Assembly (NCBI GenBank): GCA_946479915.1
Contig: CAMLHR010000041.1
Location: 1-8,277 of the forward strand
DNA: 8,277 nt
Source: an uncultured Lysobacter sp.
GTDB lineage: Bacteria; Pseudomonadota; Gammaproteobacteria; Xanthomonadales; Xanthomonadaceae
Reading direction: 5' to 3'
The notes under the pieces are model-generated. The model searched no databases. It worked only from the letters and a program-made list of their open reading frames with translations, and was not told the origin of the DNA. A program made the position numbers and the translations under genes. This document shows, in pieces, positions 1 to 5,774 of this stretch; the first letter of the stretch is position 1; every line of letters starts with the position of its first letter.

Positions 1-206
1 GCTGGGGCGCGGCCACCTGGGGCGTGCTGTTCCACCCGGAATTCTGCGCGGCGCACATGCGCGGCTACGTGGCCGCGCGCGCCGATGCGTTGCGCGCGGA
101 GGGCCGCGACCCCGTGGAAATGTCGCGTACCATCACCGCGACACCGCACGCGCGACGGCTGCTGCGTCGCTTCGTCGCCGTCGCGCGGGCCTCGCAGCCG
201 CGCTGA
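1..206 (+). CDS. Class I glutamine amidotransferase, C-terminal end (partial)
   Basis: Only the last part of the gene is present; its start lies before the window. The frame opens at base 3 and runs to TGA at 204-206. It reads WGVLFHPEF near its beginning, which is the last motif of the class I (triad) glutamine amidotransferase fold. The His and Glu of HPE would complete the Cys-His-Glu triad that releases ammonia from glutamine. The remaining ~50 residues are an Arg/Ala-rich helical tail without a further domain, so this looks like a stand-alone GMP-synthase-like amidotransferase and not a full GuaA, whose ATP-pyrophosphatase domain would follow. A GTG at 24-26 lies inside the motif and is not a credible start. 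The usual Gln of GVQFHPE is Leu here. The acceptor substrate is unknown. The gene ends 22 nt before the next plus-strand start and may be cotranscribed with it. Confidence 0.72.
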   Translation, partial: WGAATWGVLFHPEFCAAHMRGYVAARADALRAEGRDPVEMSRTITATPHARRLLRRFVAVARASQPR

Positions 207-218
207 GCGCACGCCACC

Positions 219-223
219 GGAGG
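219..223 (+). promoter_or_regulatory. Ribosome binding site of the BPSS1780-like gene
   Basis: GGAGG sits 5 nt before the ATG at 229-231. It decides the start of the downstream gene against the longer open frame reaching back to base 85, whose extra residues overlap the amidotransferase. Confidence 0.75.
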
Positions 224-228
224 AACGC

Positions 229-1167
229 ATGGAGATCCGCTCGCTGCCCATCGGCCAGGGCCTGGCCTGGTTCAAGCAGTCCATCGACCTGGGCGGGCGC
301 AACCCGCGCGGCGTGTTCGGCGCCGCGGCACTGGTGCTGGTGTCCCTCTACGCGGTGGGCCTGCTCGTCATCGTGCCGATGATTGCGTCGCTGCCCGGCG
401 GCGCCGGCGACGAGGCGGACCTGGGCGCGGTGATGGGGGCGTTGTGGCCGTTCCTCCTGCTGATGGTGCTCGCGATCTCCGTGCTGCTCCCGTTCCTCGT
501 GGGCGGGCTGATGCACGTCATCCGCGAGACCGAGGCCGGCCGCAGGCCCGGCGCGCTCGCGGTGTACCACCCGTTCCGGTCCGGCAAGGCCGGCCGGCTC
601 GCGTCGATCGGCCTGCTGATGCTGCTCATCCAGGCCGTCGGCGGCACGCTCGTCATGCTGTCGGGCGGCCGTGAATACATCGACGCGTACGTGGAGATGA
701 TGCGCGGCCTGCTCTCCGGCGCCGACCCGCGGACGCTGGCGCAACCGGACACGAGCCTGCTGATGTTCCTGCTGCAGTTGCTGGTGAACTACGTCGGCTA
801 TGCCGTGCTGCTGTTCTCGGTGCCGTCGATCCTCTTCCTCGGCACGGCGGTCGGCGAGTCGGTGGGCGGCAGCCTCAAGGCGTCCTTCCGCAACATCGGC
901 GCCAACCTGCTGGCCGGCATCCTGCTGGTGGTGGCGATGATCGTCGCGACCCTGCTGTTCGCGCTGCTGCTGATGCTGGTGTCGCTGGTGACCACCGCGA
1001 TCCACCCGTTCCTCGGCGTCGCGGTCACCCTCGCGCTCGGGCTGATGTTCGGCTCCGCGCTGCTGGTGGTCCTGGTGGGCGCGGCCTACCTGGCGTGGCG
1101 CGACACGTTCGAGGGCGCGCCGCCCGCGGCCACGCCGGCCGCGCCGGACGCCGGGTTCGAGGCCTAG
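229..1167 (+). CDS. BPSS1780-like polytopic inner-membrane protein
   Basis: Encodes 312 residues from the ATG at 229, chosen because of the perfect GGAGG just before it. A short cytoplasmic head (residues 1-27, with WFKQSIDLGGRNP) precedes about six hydrophobic segments at roughly 28-54, 71-98, 123-144, 177-208, 222-258 and 260-290. A short Ala/Pro tail follows. The order of elements resembles the BPSS1780 family of uncharacterised proteobacterial membrane proteins: a head entering the first helix at a 'NPxG' turn, a late LKASFRNIGANL amphipathic stretch, and a final AYLAWRDTF. No catalytic motif or transporter signature is visible, and the family has no established function. It follows an amidotransferase on the same strand. 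Its TAG stop overlaps the stop of tatC on the other strand within a shared CTAG. The family call rests on pattern memory. Confidence 0.72.
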   Translation: MEIRSLPIGQGLAWFKQSIDLGGRNPRGVFGAAALVLVSLYAVGLLVIVPMIASLPGGAGDEADLGAVMGALWPFLLLMVLAISVLLPFLVGGLMHVIRETEAGRRPGALAVYHPFRSGKAGRLASIGLLMLLIQAVGGTLVMLSGGREYIDAYVEMMRGLLSGADPRTLAQPDTSLLMFLLQLLVNYVGYAVLLFSVPSILFLGTAVGESVGGSLKASFRNIGANLLAGILLVVAMIVATLLFALLLMLVSLVTTAIHPFLGVAVTLALGLMFGSALLVVLVGAAYLAWRDTFEGAPPAATPAAPDAGFEA

Positions 1168-1898
1168 CGCCGCGACAGCGCCGAGGCGACCAGGATCCCG
1201 ATCTCGTACAGCAGCACCATCGGGATCGCCAGCATCAACTGCGACACCACGTCCGGCGGCGTCACGATCGCCGCGATGACGAAGATGCCCACGATCGCGT
1301 AGCCGCGCGCCTCCCGCAGCTGCGCCGGCGTCACCCAGCCGAGCAGCACCAGGATCACCAGTGCCACGGGGAGCTCGAAGCTGAGGCCGAACGCGAGGAA
1401 CACCACCAGCACGAAGTCCAGGTACGCGTTGATGTCGGTCATCATCGCGACGCCGTCCGGCGTCACCGATGCCAGGAACGCGAACACGGCGGGCAGCACC
1501 ACGTAGAACGCGAACGCGCAGCCGACATAGAACAGCACCAGCGCCGAGCCGAGCAGCGGCATCGCCAGCGCCTTCTCGCGGCGGTACAGGCCGGGCGCGA
1601 CGAAGGCCCACAACTGGTACAGCAGCCACGGCATCGCGACGACCAGGGCAAGGAAGAACGCGAGCTTGATCGGCGCGAAGAACGGCGAGGCGACCTCGAC
1701 CGCGATCAGCTGGCCGCCCTCGGGCAGCTTGTCCAGCAGCGGCTGGGCCAGCCAGCCGTACAGGCGGTTGGCGAACGGCAGCAGGCCGACGAAGACGAGC
1801 AGCAGGCCGGTGACGCCGCGCAGCAGGCGCGACCGCAGCTCGACCAGGTGGTCCACGAGGCGCGGTGCGCCGGGCACGCCGGGGTCAGTCGCGGTCAT
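1164..1898 (-). CDS. tatC: Sec-independent protein translocase subunit TatC
   Basis: TatC is the multispanning core of the twin-arginine translocase. With TatB it binds twin-arginine signal peptides of folded proteins at the inner membrane. The 244 residues align closely with E. coli TatC (about 258). HLVELR (17-22) is the cytoplasmic N-terminal motif, SPFFAPIKL (71-79) and APGLYRRE (101-108) are the signal-peptide recognition region, and FGLSFELP (170-177) holds the conserved membrane Glu175. TPPD (213-216) precedes the last helix. Six transmembrane segments fit. The C-terminal tail ends right after the last helix (SALSRR), shorter than in E. coli. The ATG at 1896-1898 lies inside tatB, giving a 14-nt overlap, with GGGGA (complement of 1907-1911) 8 nt ahead as the ribosome site. 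It is the last gene of the SYLF-tatABC run, and its stop overlaps the stop of the opposing membrane-protein gene. Confidence 0.97.
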   Translation of the reverse strand: MTATDPGVPGAPRLVDHLVELRSRLLRGVTGLLLVFVGLLPFANRLYGWLAQPLLDKLPEGGQLIAVEVASPFFAPIKLAFFLALVVAMPWLLYQLWAFVAPGLYRREKALAMPLLGSALVLFYVGCAFAFYVVLPAVFAFLASVTPDGVAMMTDINAYLDFVLVVFLAFGLSFELPVALVILVLLGWVTPAQLREARGYAIVGIFVIAAIVTPPDVVSQLMLAIPMVLLYEIGILVASALSRR

Positions 1899-2181
1899 CG
1901 CGCCGGTCCCCGTCGCGCGCCGTGCGTTCGCGCACGTCGAGATCGTCGCGGAGTTCCTCGCCGGTCCGGCGCAATGCGTCGCGGCCCTCGCGCAGGCTGC
2001 GCTGCAGTTCCTCGGCCGCCAGGTCGCGCTCGAGTTCCGCCTTCACCGAATGCCATTGCGCGCGGGCGCGGCGCACCCAGAGGCCGGCGAACCGCGCGGC
2101 GCGCGGCAGGCGCTCGGGTCCCAGCACCAGCAGCGCCACCAGCGCCACCAGCAGCAGCTCGCCGAAGCCGATGTCGAACAT
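1885..2181 (-). CDS. tatB: Sec-independent protein translocase subunit TatB
   Basis: TatB pairs with TatC to form the substrate receptor of the Tat export system. The 98 residues start [12 protein letters not shown], which is diagnostic of TatB, with Glu8 in the first membrane helix. A single hydrophobic segment (about 5-20) is followed by the Gly21-Pro22 hinge and a long charged amphipathic helix (about 25-80). The protein is short compared with E. coli TatB (171 residues). It lacks the long Pro/Ala-rich tail and ends in a run of Arg and Asp ([11 protein letters not shown]). The last 14 nt overlap the start of tatC, so translation is probably coupled. The gap from tatA is 27 nt, with no clear Shine-Dalgarno, so tatB translation may depend on tatA. 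Confidence 0.95.
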   Translation of the reverse strand: MFDIGFGELLLVALVALLVLGPERLPRAARFAGLWVRRARAQWHSVKAELERDLAAEELQRSLREGRDALRRTGEELRDDLDVRERTARDGDRRDDRD

Positions 2182-2208
2182 CGAAGGGCCGGACCGCCAG
2201 CGGCGGCG

Positions 2209-2397
2209 TCAGCGCGGCCCGCCGTCGCCGTCGCCGTCCGCCTTGTCGTCGTCCGCGGACTCGTCGCGCATGCCCTTGCGGAAGCCCTTCACGGCTTCGC
2301 CCAGGTCGTGCCCGACGTTGCGCAGGCGGCGCGTGCCGAAGACCAGCACGACCACGACCAGCACGATCAGCCAGTGCCAGAGACTCAACCCGCCCAT
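2209..2397 (-). CDS. tatA: Sec-independent protein translocase subunit TatA
   Basis: TatA polymerises to form the transport pathway of the twin-arginine translocase. The 62 residues hold one membrane helix (about 6-20), the Phe20-Gly21 hinge, and the amphipathic helix [20 protein letters not shown] with Phe39 at the same number as the essential E. coli residue. Position 8 is His where E. coli TatA has Gln. The tail after Met43 is strongly acidic (eight Asp and one Glu in about 15 residues). It is shorter than the E. coli tail (89 residues in total) and is partly encoded by a hexamer tandem repeat. The WHW sequence and acidic tail also fit TatE-like proteins, but its place directly before tatB supports tatA. 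Only a weak GGGA lies 9 nt before the ATG. Confidence 0.95.
   Translation of the reverse strand: MGGLSLWHWLIVLVVVVLVFGTRRLRNVGHDLGEAVKGFRKGMRDESADDDKADGDGDGGPR
2221..2238 (-). repeat. Three perfect tandem copies of a hexamer in the tatA tail
   Basis: GCCGTC occurs three times in a row on the plus strand, encoding Asp-Gly-Asp-Gly-Asp-Gly at the end of TatA. The unit is in frame, so gain or loss of a copy would only change tail length by two residues. Confidence 0.8.
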
Positions 2398-2455
2398 GCC
2401 GTGCCGTCCCGCGTGGAAAGGGGGTCAGGATAACGCAGCGAACGGGCCGCCGCCC

Positions 2456-3322
2456 TCAGGGCAGCGGCTCGACCGTCGCGGGATTGTCGCTGGCGGCCTC
2501 GTCGTCCGGGACCGGCTCGAACGTCCCCGGCTGCGCCGGCTGCGTGCCGATCGGCGAGGTCGTCGCCGTCCCGGTGGGCGGGGTGGCCGGGGTGGCGGCC
2601 GGCTGCACGCCGGTGCCGCGCGCGTACCGGGCCGCGGCGGTCGCCTCTTCCAGGGTCGTGGTGAACCCGGCGACCGCGCTCGACGGCGTGCCGCCGGCGC
2701 GTCCCTCGAAGATCATCCGGGGCGTGGTGCCCGCGCCGTAGACGGCGGTGTTCGCGTCGTCGTCGATGGACAGCACCGCGCCGTCGATCGCCACGCCGGC
2801 GAACAGGCCGCGCGCGCGCGACCACGACCAGATCTCGGCCTTCATCGCGCCGTCGGTGGCGACCGCCGCGTGGCGGCCGACCGGCCCCGCCGCGACGCCC
2901 GCGTCCGCGCCGAGGGTCAGCTTGCCGTTGACGATGCTTTCCAGGCCGCGCGGGCTGCTGAAGACCAGGACGATGTCGGCGGACTGCACGCCCGCCTGGA
3001 AGCCGATGCTTCCGCCGGTGAGCGTGATGAACGACGGGTTCGACCAGCTGCCGTCCGGCGCCTTGACCGACAGCAGGCCGTGGCCGCGGCGGCCGCCGAT
3101 GATGAGGCCGGCCTTGACCGCGTCCGGGATCACCGCGATCGCGTGCGCCTCGTCGAGCAGCTTGTCCGGGATCGCGGACTCCGGGATCACCTGCATCTCG
3201 TTGAGCACGCGCACCGCGTTGCGCGCCAGGTCGTCCTCGTCGGCGCCGGCGAACGCGTGGAAGCTGGCGGCGGCCAGCAGCAGGGACGCCAGCACGCGGG
3301 CGGGCAGGGTTCGCAGGGACAT
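2456..3322 (-). CDS. Secreted SYLF-domain (Ysc84-type) lipid-binding protein
   Basis: Encodes 288 residues from the ATG at 3320-3322, which has GGAG (complement of 3329-3332) 6 nt ahead; a longer frame from 3412 would run into the divergent promoter region. Residues 1-25 form a Sec-type signal peptide (MSLRTLP, a hydrophobic core, then AFA before GADEDD). It has no twin arginine, so it is probably not itself a Tat substrate. Residues about 32-210 match the SYLF/Ysc84 domain: an N-terminal helix with LLDEAHAIAVIPDAVKAG, a Gly-rich core (GLIIGGRRGHGLLSV, SIGFQAGVQSADIVLVF) and the family hallmark SRARGLFAGVAIDGAVL at 168-184. SYLF domains bind phosphoinositides in eukaryotes; bacterial members are presumed periplasmic and lack a settled role. 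Residues 237-288 are a low-complexity Pro/Thr/Ala tail ending in an acidic stretch. It lies 58 nt before tatA on the same strand, so it may share a transcript with tatABC. Confidence 0.9.
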   Translation of the reverse strand: MSLRTLPARVLASLLLAAASFHAFAGADEDDLARNAVRVLNEMQVIPESAIPDKLLDEAHAIAVIPDAVKAGLIIGGRRGHGLLSVKAPDGSWSNPSFITLTGGSIGFQAGVQSADIVLVFSSPRGLESIVNGKLTLGADAGVAAGPVGRHAAVATDGAMKAEIWSWSRARGLFAGVAIDGAVLSIDDDANTAVYGAGTTPRMIFEGRAGGTPSSAVAGFTTTLEEATAAARYARGTGVQPAATPATPPTGTATTSPIGTQPAQPGTFEPVPDDEAASDNPATVEPLP

Positions 3323-3328
3323 GGCGGG

Positions 3329-3332
3329 CTCC
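3329..3332 (-). promoter_or_regulatory. Ribosome binding site of the SYLF-domain gene
   Basis: CTCC on the plus strand gives GGAG on the coding strand, 6 nt before the ATG at 3320-3322. It supports the short start, which also leaves an intact signal peptide at the N-terminus. Confidence 0.6.
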
Positions 3333-3379
3333 GGCAAGGTCGGTGGCGCAAGCGTAGCGCCCGCGGCGCCGTCCCGATG

Positions 3380-3410
3380 AATCGCGGCTAATCGCGGGCC
3401 GATCGCGGGC
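3380..3410 (+). repeat. Three phased direct repeats of (A/G)ATCGCGG(G/C)(C/T)
   Basis: The 10-base units start at 3380, 3390 and 3401, sharing ATCGCGG exactly at 3381-3387, 3391-3397 and 3402-3408. Spacings of 10 and 11 bp put the copies on the same face of the helix. They lie in the noncoding region 22 to 52 bp before hemH. They may be a binding site for an unidentified regulator, but could be chance in GC-rich DNA. Confidence 0.6.
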
Positions 3411-3431
3411 ACCGGGCGCCCCTGTCATCCT

Positions 3432-4412
3432 ATGCGGATGCCCGCGACGCCCCCCGCCGACACCGCCGTGCTGCTGGTCAACCTCGGCACGCCCGCCGCG
3501 CCGACCGCGGCGGCCGTGCGCCGCTACCTGGCCGAGTTCCTGTCCGACCGGCGCGTGGTGCAACTGCCCCGGCTGTTCTGGTGGCCCCTGCTGCACGGCC
3601 TCGTGCTGCCGCTGCGTTCGGCCCGGGTCGCGCGCAAGTACGCGCAGGTGTGGCTGCCCGGGGGCTCGCCCCTGGCCGTGCACACGGCGCGGCTGGCCGA
3701 CGCGGTGCAGCAGCGGCTCACGGGCCTCCGGGTGCTGCACGCGATGCGCTACGGCGAACCCGCGTTGCGCGACGCCCTGCGACGGCTGCGCGACGGCGGC
3801 GCCGGACGCGTGCTCGTCCTGCCGCTGTATCCGCAGTACTCGACGACCACGACCGCCTCGGTCGGCGACGTCGTCGAGGCCGCGCGCGCCGAGGGCGCCG
3901 ACGTCGGCCTCGTCGCCGACTACCACCTCGACCCGCGCTGGGTCGCCGCGGTCGCGGGCACGCTCCGCGCGCACTGGAGGGCCCACGGGCGGGGCGACCA
4001 CCTGGTGCTGTCGTTCCATGGCATCCCCGAGCGCCTCGTCGCCGCGGGCGACCCCTACGCGGCGCAATGCGAGGCCAGCGCGGCCGCGATCGCCGGCGCG
4101 CTGCGCCTGCCCCGCGAGGCGTGGACGCTGGCGTACCAGTCGCGCTTCGGCCGCGAGCGCTGGCTGCAGCCCGACACCGCCGAGGTGCTGTGCCGGCTGG
4201 CGGCCGACGGGGTGCGCACCGTGGACGTCGCCTGCCCCGGCTTCGCGGTGGACTGCCTGGAGACGCTCGAGGAGATCGCGGTCGAGGACGCCGGCGTGTT
4301 CACCGCGTCCGGCGGCGGCGCGCTGCGCTACGTGCCCTGCCTCAACGCGGGCGACGCGCACGCCGACGCGCTGGCCGGCATCGTGCGGGACGCGCTGGGG
4401 GCGACCCCGTGA
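3432..4412 (+). CDS. hemH: Ferrochelatase (protoporphyrin/coproporphyrin iron chelatase)
   Basis: HemH inserts ferrous iron into the porphyrin ring at the end of heme synthesis. The 326 residues match the bacterial family length. N-terminal AVLLVNLGTPAAPT (12-25), YLAEFLSDRRVV (32-43), RKYAQVWLPGGSPL (68-81), LPLYPQYSTTTTAS (130-143) and LSFHGIPERLVAAGDPY (193-209) are ferrochelatase blocks. His196 is the metal-binding His. Glu277 in DCLETLEE is its partner, 81 residues later, the same distance as in Bacillus subtilis. YQSRFGRERWLQPDT (235-249) and CPGF (268-271) complete the active-site cleft. No extra C-terminal iron-sulfur domain is present. The start could be ATG 3432 or ATG 3438; neither has a ribosome site. 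It diverges from the SYLF gene across a repeat-bearing region, and its TGA overlaps the GTG of the next gene. Confidence 0.97.
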   Translation: MRMPATPPADTAVLLVNLGTPAAPTAAAVRRYLAEFLSDRRVVQLPRLFWWPLLHGLVLPLRSARVARKYAQVWLPGGSPLAVHTARLADAVQQRLTGLRVLHAMRYGEPALRDALRRLRDGGAGRVLVLPLYPQYSTTTTASVGDVVEAARAEGADVGLVADYHLDPRWVAAVAGTLRAHWRAHGRGDHLVLSFHGIPERLVAAGDPYAAQCEASAAAIAGALRLPREAWTLAYQSRFGRERWLQPDTAEVLCRLAADGVRTVDVACPGFAVDCLETLEEIAVEDAGVFTASGGGALRYVPCLNAGDAHADALAGIVRDALGATP

Positions 4413-5278
4413 CGCCGACCCATTGCCGCCTGGCGATCGAAGGCGGCGAACTCGCCGCGCTGCGATGGGAGCGCGCGGGCGGGCGCCGCGTGCTCGCGCT
4501 GCACGGGTGGCTCGACAACGCCGCCAGCTTCGTCCCGCTCGCACCCTGCCTGCCGGGCCTCGACCTGGTCGCCCTCGACCTGCCCGGGCACGGCCGCTCG
4601 GCCCACCTGCCGCCCGGCGCGGAGTATTCGCTGGCGGGCACGGTGCATGCCGTCCTTGACGCCGCCGACGCGCTGCGTTGGGACAGGTTCGCGGTGCTGG
4701 GCCATTCGATGGGGGCGTCGATCGGCTGCCTCGTCGCTGCGGCGGCGCCCGACCGGGTGGAACGCCTGGTCGCGATCGAGGGGATGGGCGCCCTGGCCGA
4801 GGCCGAGGACCACACCGCGCAACGGCTGCGCGATGCGGTGGCGGCACGCCGCGCACTGCGCGGCAAGCGGTTGCGCGTGTTCCCGGACGTGGACGCGGCG
4901 GTGCGCGCGCGCATGCAGGCCAACGGGTTGGGCGAACCGATGGCCCGGCTGCTGGTCGAGCGCGGCCTGCGCGCGGTCGACGGGGGCCATGCGTGGTCGA
5001 CGGACCAGAGGCTGACCGTCAGCACCCCCACGCGCATGACCGAAGGCCAGGTGCGCGACCTGCTGCGCAACCTCCGCTGCCCCGTGCTCGCCGTCTATGC
5101 CGAACCCGCGCAGCCGTACTTTCCCGAACCATTGCGCAGCGAGCGCGCGGCGCTGCCGCCGGACGGACGGCTGGTGCGGCTCGCCGGCGGGCACCACCTG
5201 CACATGGAGCAGCCGGCGGAGGTCGCCGCCGCGATCCGCCCGCTCCTGGACGGCGCGGTCAACGCGCCAGGTGCGTGA
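4409..5278 (+). CDS. Alpha/beta hydrolase fold protein, SERHL-like
   Basis: Encodes 289 residues from the GTG at 4409, which overlaps the hemH stop as GTGA; GGGGG at 4397-4401 inside hemH lies 7 nt ahead. Upstream open frame is hemH shadow. LHGWLDNAASF (31-41) supplies the oxyanion-hole HG, and DLPGHGRS (57-64) is the usual turn. GHSMG (98-102) is the nucleophile elbow with Ser100. GGHHLHMEQP (260-269) carries the catalytic His, 262 or 263. The LHGWLDNAASF and GGHHLHMEQP pair resembles serine-hydrolase-like (SERHL) proteins. A cap region (about 125-215) rich in Arg and Ala interrupts the fold. The acid residue is not obvious, because the strand PVLAVYAEPAQPYF has Glu232 where Asp is often found. 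The substrate is unknown, and nothing links it chemically to heme beyond cotranslation. It has no signal peptide, so it is cytoplasmic. Its last 20 nt overlap the opposing lipoprotein gene. Confidence 0.88.
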   Translation: MTPTHCRLAIEGGELAALRWERAGGRRVLALHGWLDNAASFVPLAPCLPGLDLVALDLPGHGRSAHLPPGAEYSLAGTVHAVLDAADALRWDRFAVLGHSMGASIGCLVAAAAPDRVERLVAIEGMGALAEAEDHTAQRLRDAVAARRALRGKRLRVFPDVDAAVRARMQANGLGEPMARLLVERGLRAVDGGHAWSTDQRLTVSTPTRMTEGQVRDLLRNLRCPVLAVYAEPAQPYFPEPLRSERAALPPDGRLVRLAGGHHLHMEQPAEVAAAIRPLLDGAVNAPGA

Positions 5279-5774
5279 GCTGCAGGCCCATGTTGGTGCG
5301 GTCTGATTCGCGGGTGAACGACACGACCACGCTGCGATCGTCCTTCTCGAAGGTGAGCAGGCCGTTCTCGCTGTTCTCCAGCGCGGCCAGCGTCTCGGTC
5401 CAGCCCTGGCCGGCCATCGCCTCGCGCGCGGCGCCGTACAGCACGGTCACGTCCTCCTCGACGCCCAGGCCCACGAACAGGTCCCGGTTCATGGCCAGCG
5501 TGCTCTCGACCACGAACTCCGCGGGCAGGTAGACGTCCTTCGGGAAGTCGCCCGGAAGCGTGGCGGCGTTGCCGCCGGTGATGGTCACTTCGCCGTCGCC
5601 GGTGCGGTACTTGATGGTCTCGCCGTCCTCGCCGATCACGACGTCCTCGGCACCGGCCGCGGCAAGCGCGCTTTCCGCGGCCGCGTCGCCGGCCGGGTCG
5701 CCGCAGGCGACGACCAACAGGGAAAGCAGTGCGCCGGCCGCGAGGGCGCGCAGCGCATAAGGGGACGGATACAT
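5259..5774 (-). CDS. Putative lipoprotein of unknown function
   Basis: Encodes 171 residues. The N-terminus MYPSPYALRALAAGALLSLLVVAC is a type II signal peptide with lipobox VVAC, so Cys24 should be lipidated. The residue after Cys is Gly, not the inner-membrane retention Asp, which suggests sorting to the outer membrane. An Ala-rich linker (about 26-42) precedes a small soluble domain with EVTITGG (62-68), LPGDFPKDVYLP (73-84), GWTET (124-128) and a final beta-like SVVVSFTR (148-155). The FPKDVYLP motif recurs in small bacterial lipoproteins as far as I recall, but I cannot name a family. A strong Shine-Dalgarno 5 nt before the ATG fixes the start. It lies 116 bp beyond the peptidase gene, so it probably has its own promoter. 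Its 3' end overlaps the opposing hydrolase by 20 bp. Confidence 0.85.
   Translation of the reverse strand: MYPSPYALRALAAGALLSLLVVACGDPAGDAAAESALAAAGAEDVVIGEDGETIKYRTGDGEVTITGGNAATLPGDFPKDVYLPAEFVVESTLAMNRDLFVGLGVEEDVTVLYGAAREAMAGQGWTETLAALENSENGLLTFEKDDRSVVVSFTRESDRTNMGLQLTHLAR

Larger units (their letters stand above)
3323..3431. promoter_or_regulatory. Divergent control region between the SYLF gene and hemH
   Basis: This 109-bp gap separates two outward-reading genes and must contain or abut both promoters. For the SYLF gene, TACGCT (complement of 3351-3356) lies 28 nt before the start and could be a -10 box, but I find no good -35 at normal spacing. For hemH, CATCCT at 3426-3431 directly precedes the first ATG, which would place transcription start near the second ATG and suggests a leaderless message. 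No Shine-Dalgarno is visible before hemH. The promoter assignments are weak; the location as a control region is solid. Confidence 0.55.

Noticed and set aside
133..1629. Long minus-strand frame opposite the BPSS1780-like gene and through tatC
   Set aside because: It is antisense to membrane-protein codons, low complexity, with no start signal.
2427..2432. TATCCT (minus strand) as a tatA promoter -10
   Set aside because: The sequence at 16-17 bp upstream spacing is GGGCGG or GGCGGC, not a -35 box, so I do not call a promoter.
2444..2455. GC hairpin GGGC-loop-GCCC just after the SYLF stop as a terminator
   Set aside because: The stem is only 4 bp and no T-tract follows on the minus strand, so it does not meet the pattern of an intrinsic terminator.
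1095..2741. Long plus-strand open frame opposite tatABC, rich in Arg, Gln, His and Glu
   Set aside because: It lies antisense to three clear Tat genes, and its composition is the mirror of hydrophobic membrane codons. No ribosome site or family feature is seen.
3323..3412. Longer 318-residue version of the SYLF protein starting at 3412
   Set aside because: It would bury the signal peptide 30 residues in and lacks a ribosome site; the ATG at 3322 has GGAG at good spacing.
2385..4856. Very long open frame on the minus strand spanning SYLF, hemH and the hydrolase
   Set aside because: It is a shadow of GC-rich genes in other frames: composition is dominated by Arg, Ala, Gly and Pro, it has no domain, and it overlaps well-identified proteins.
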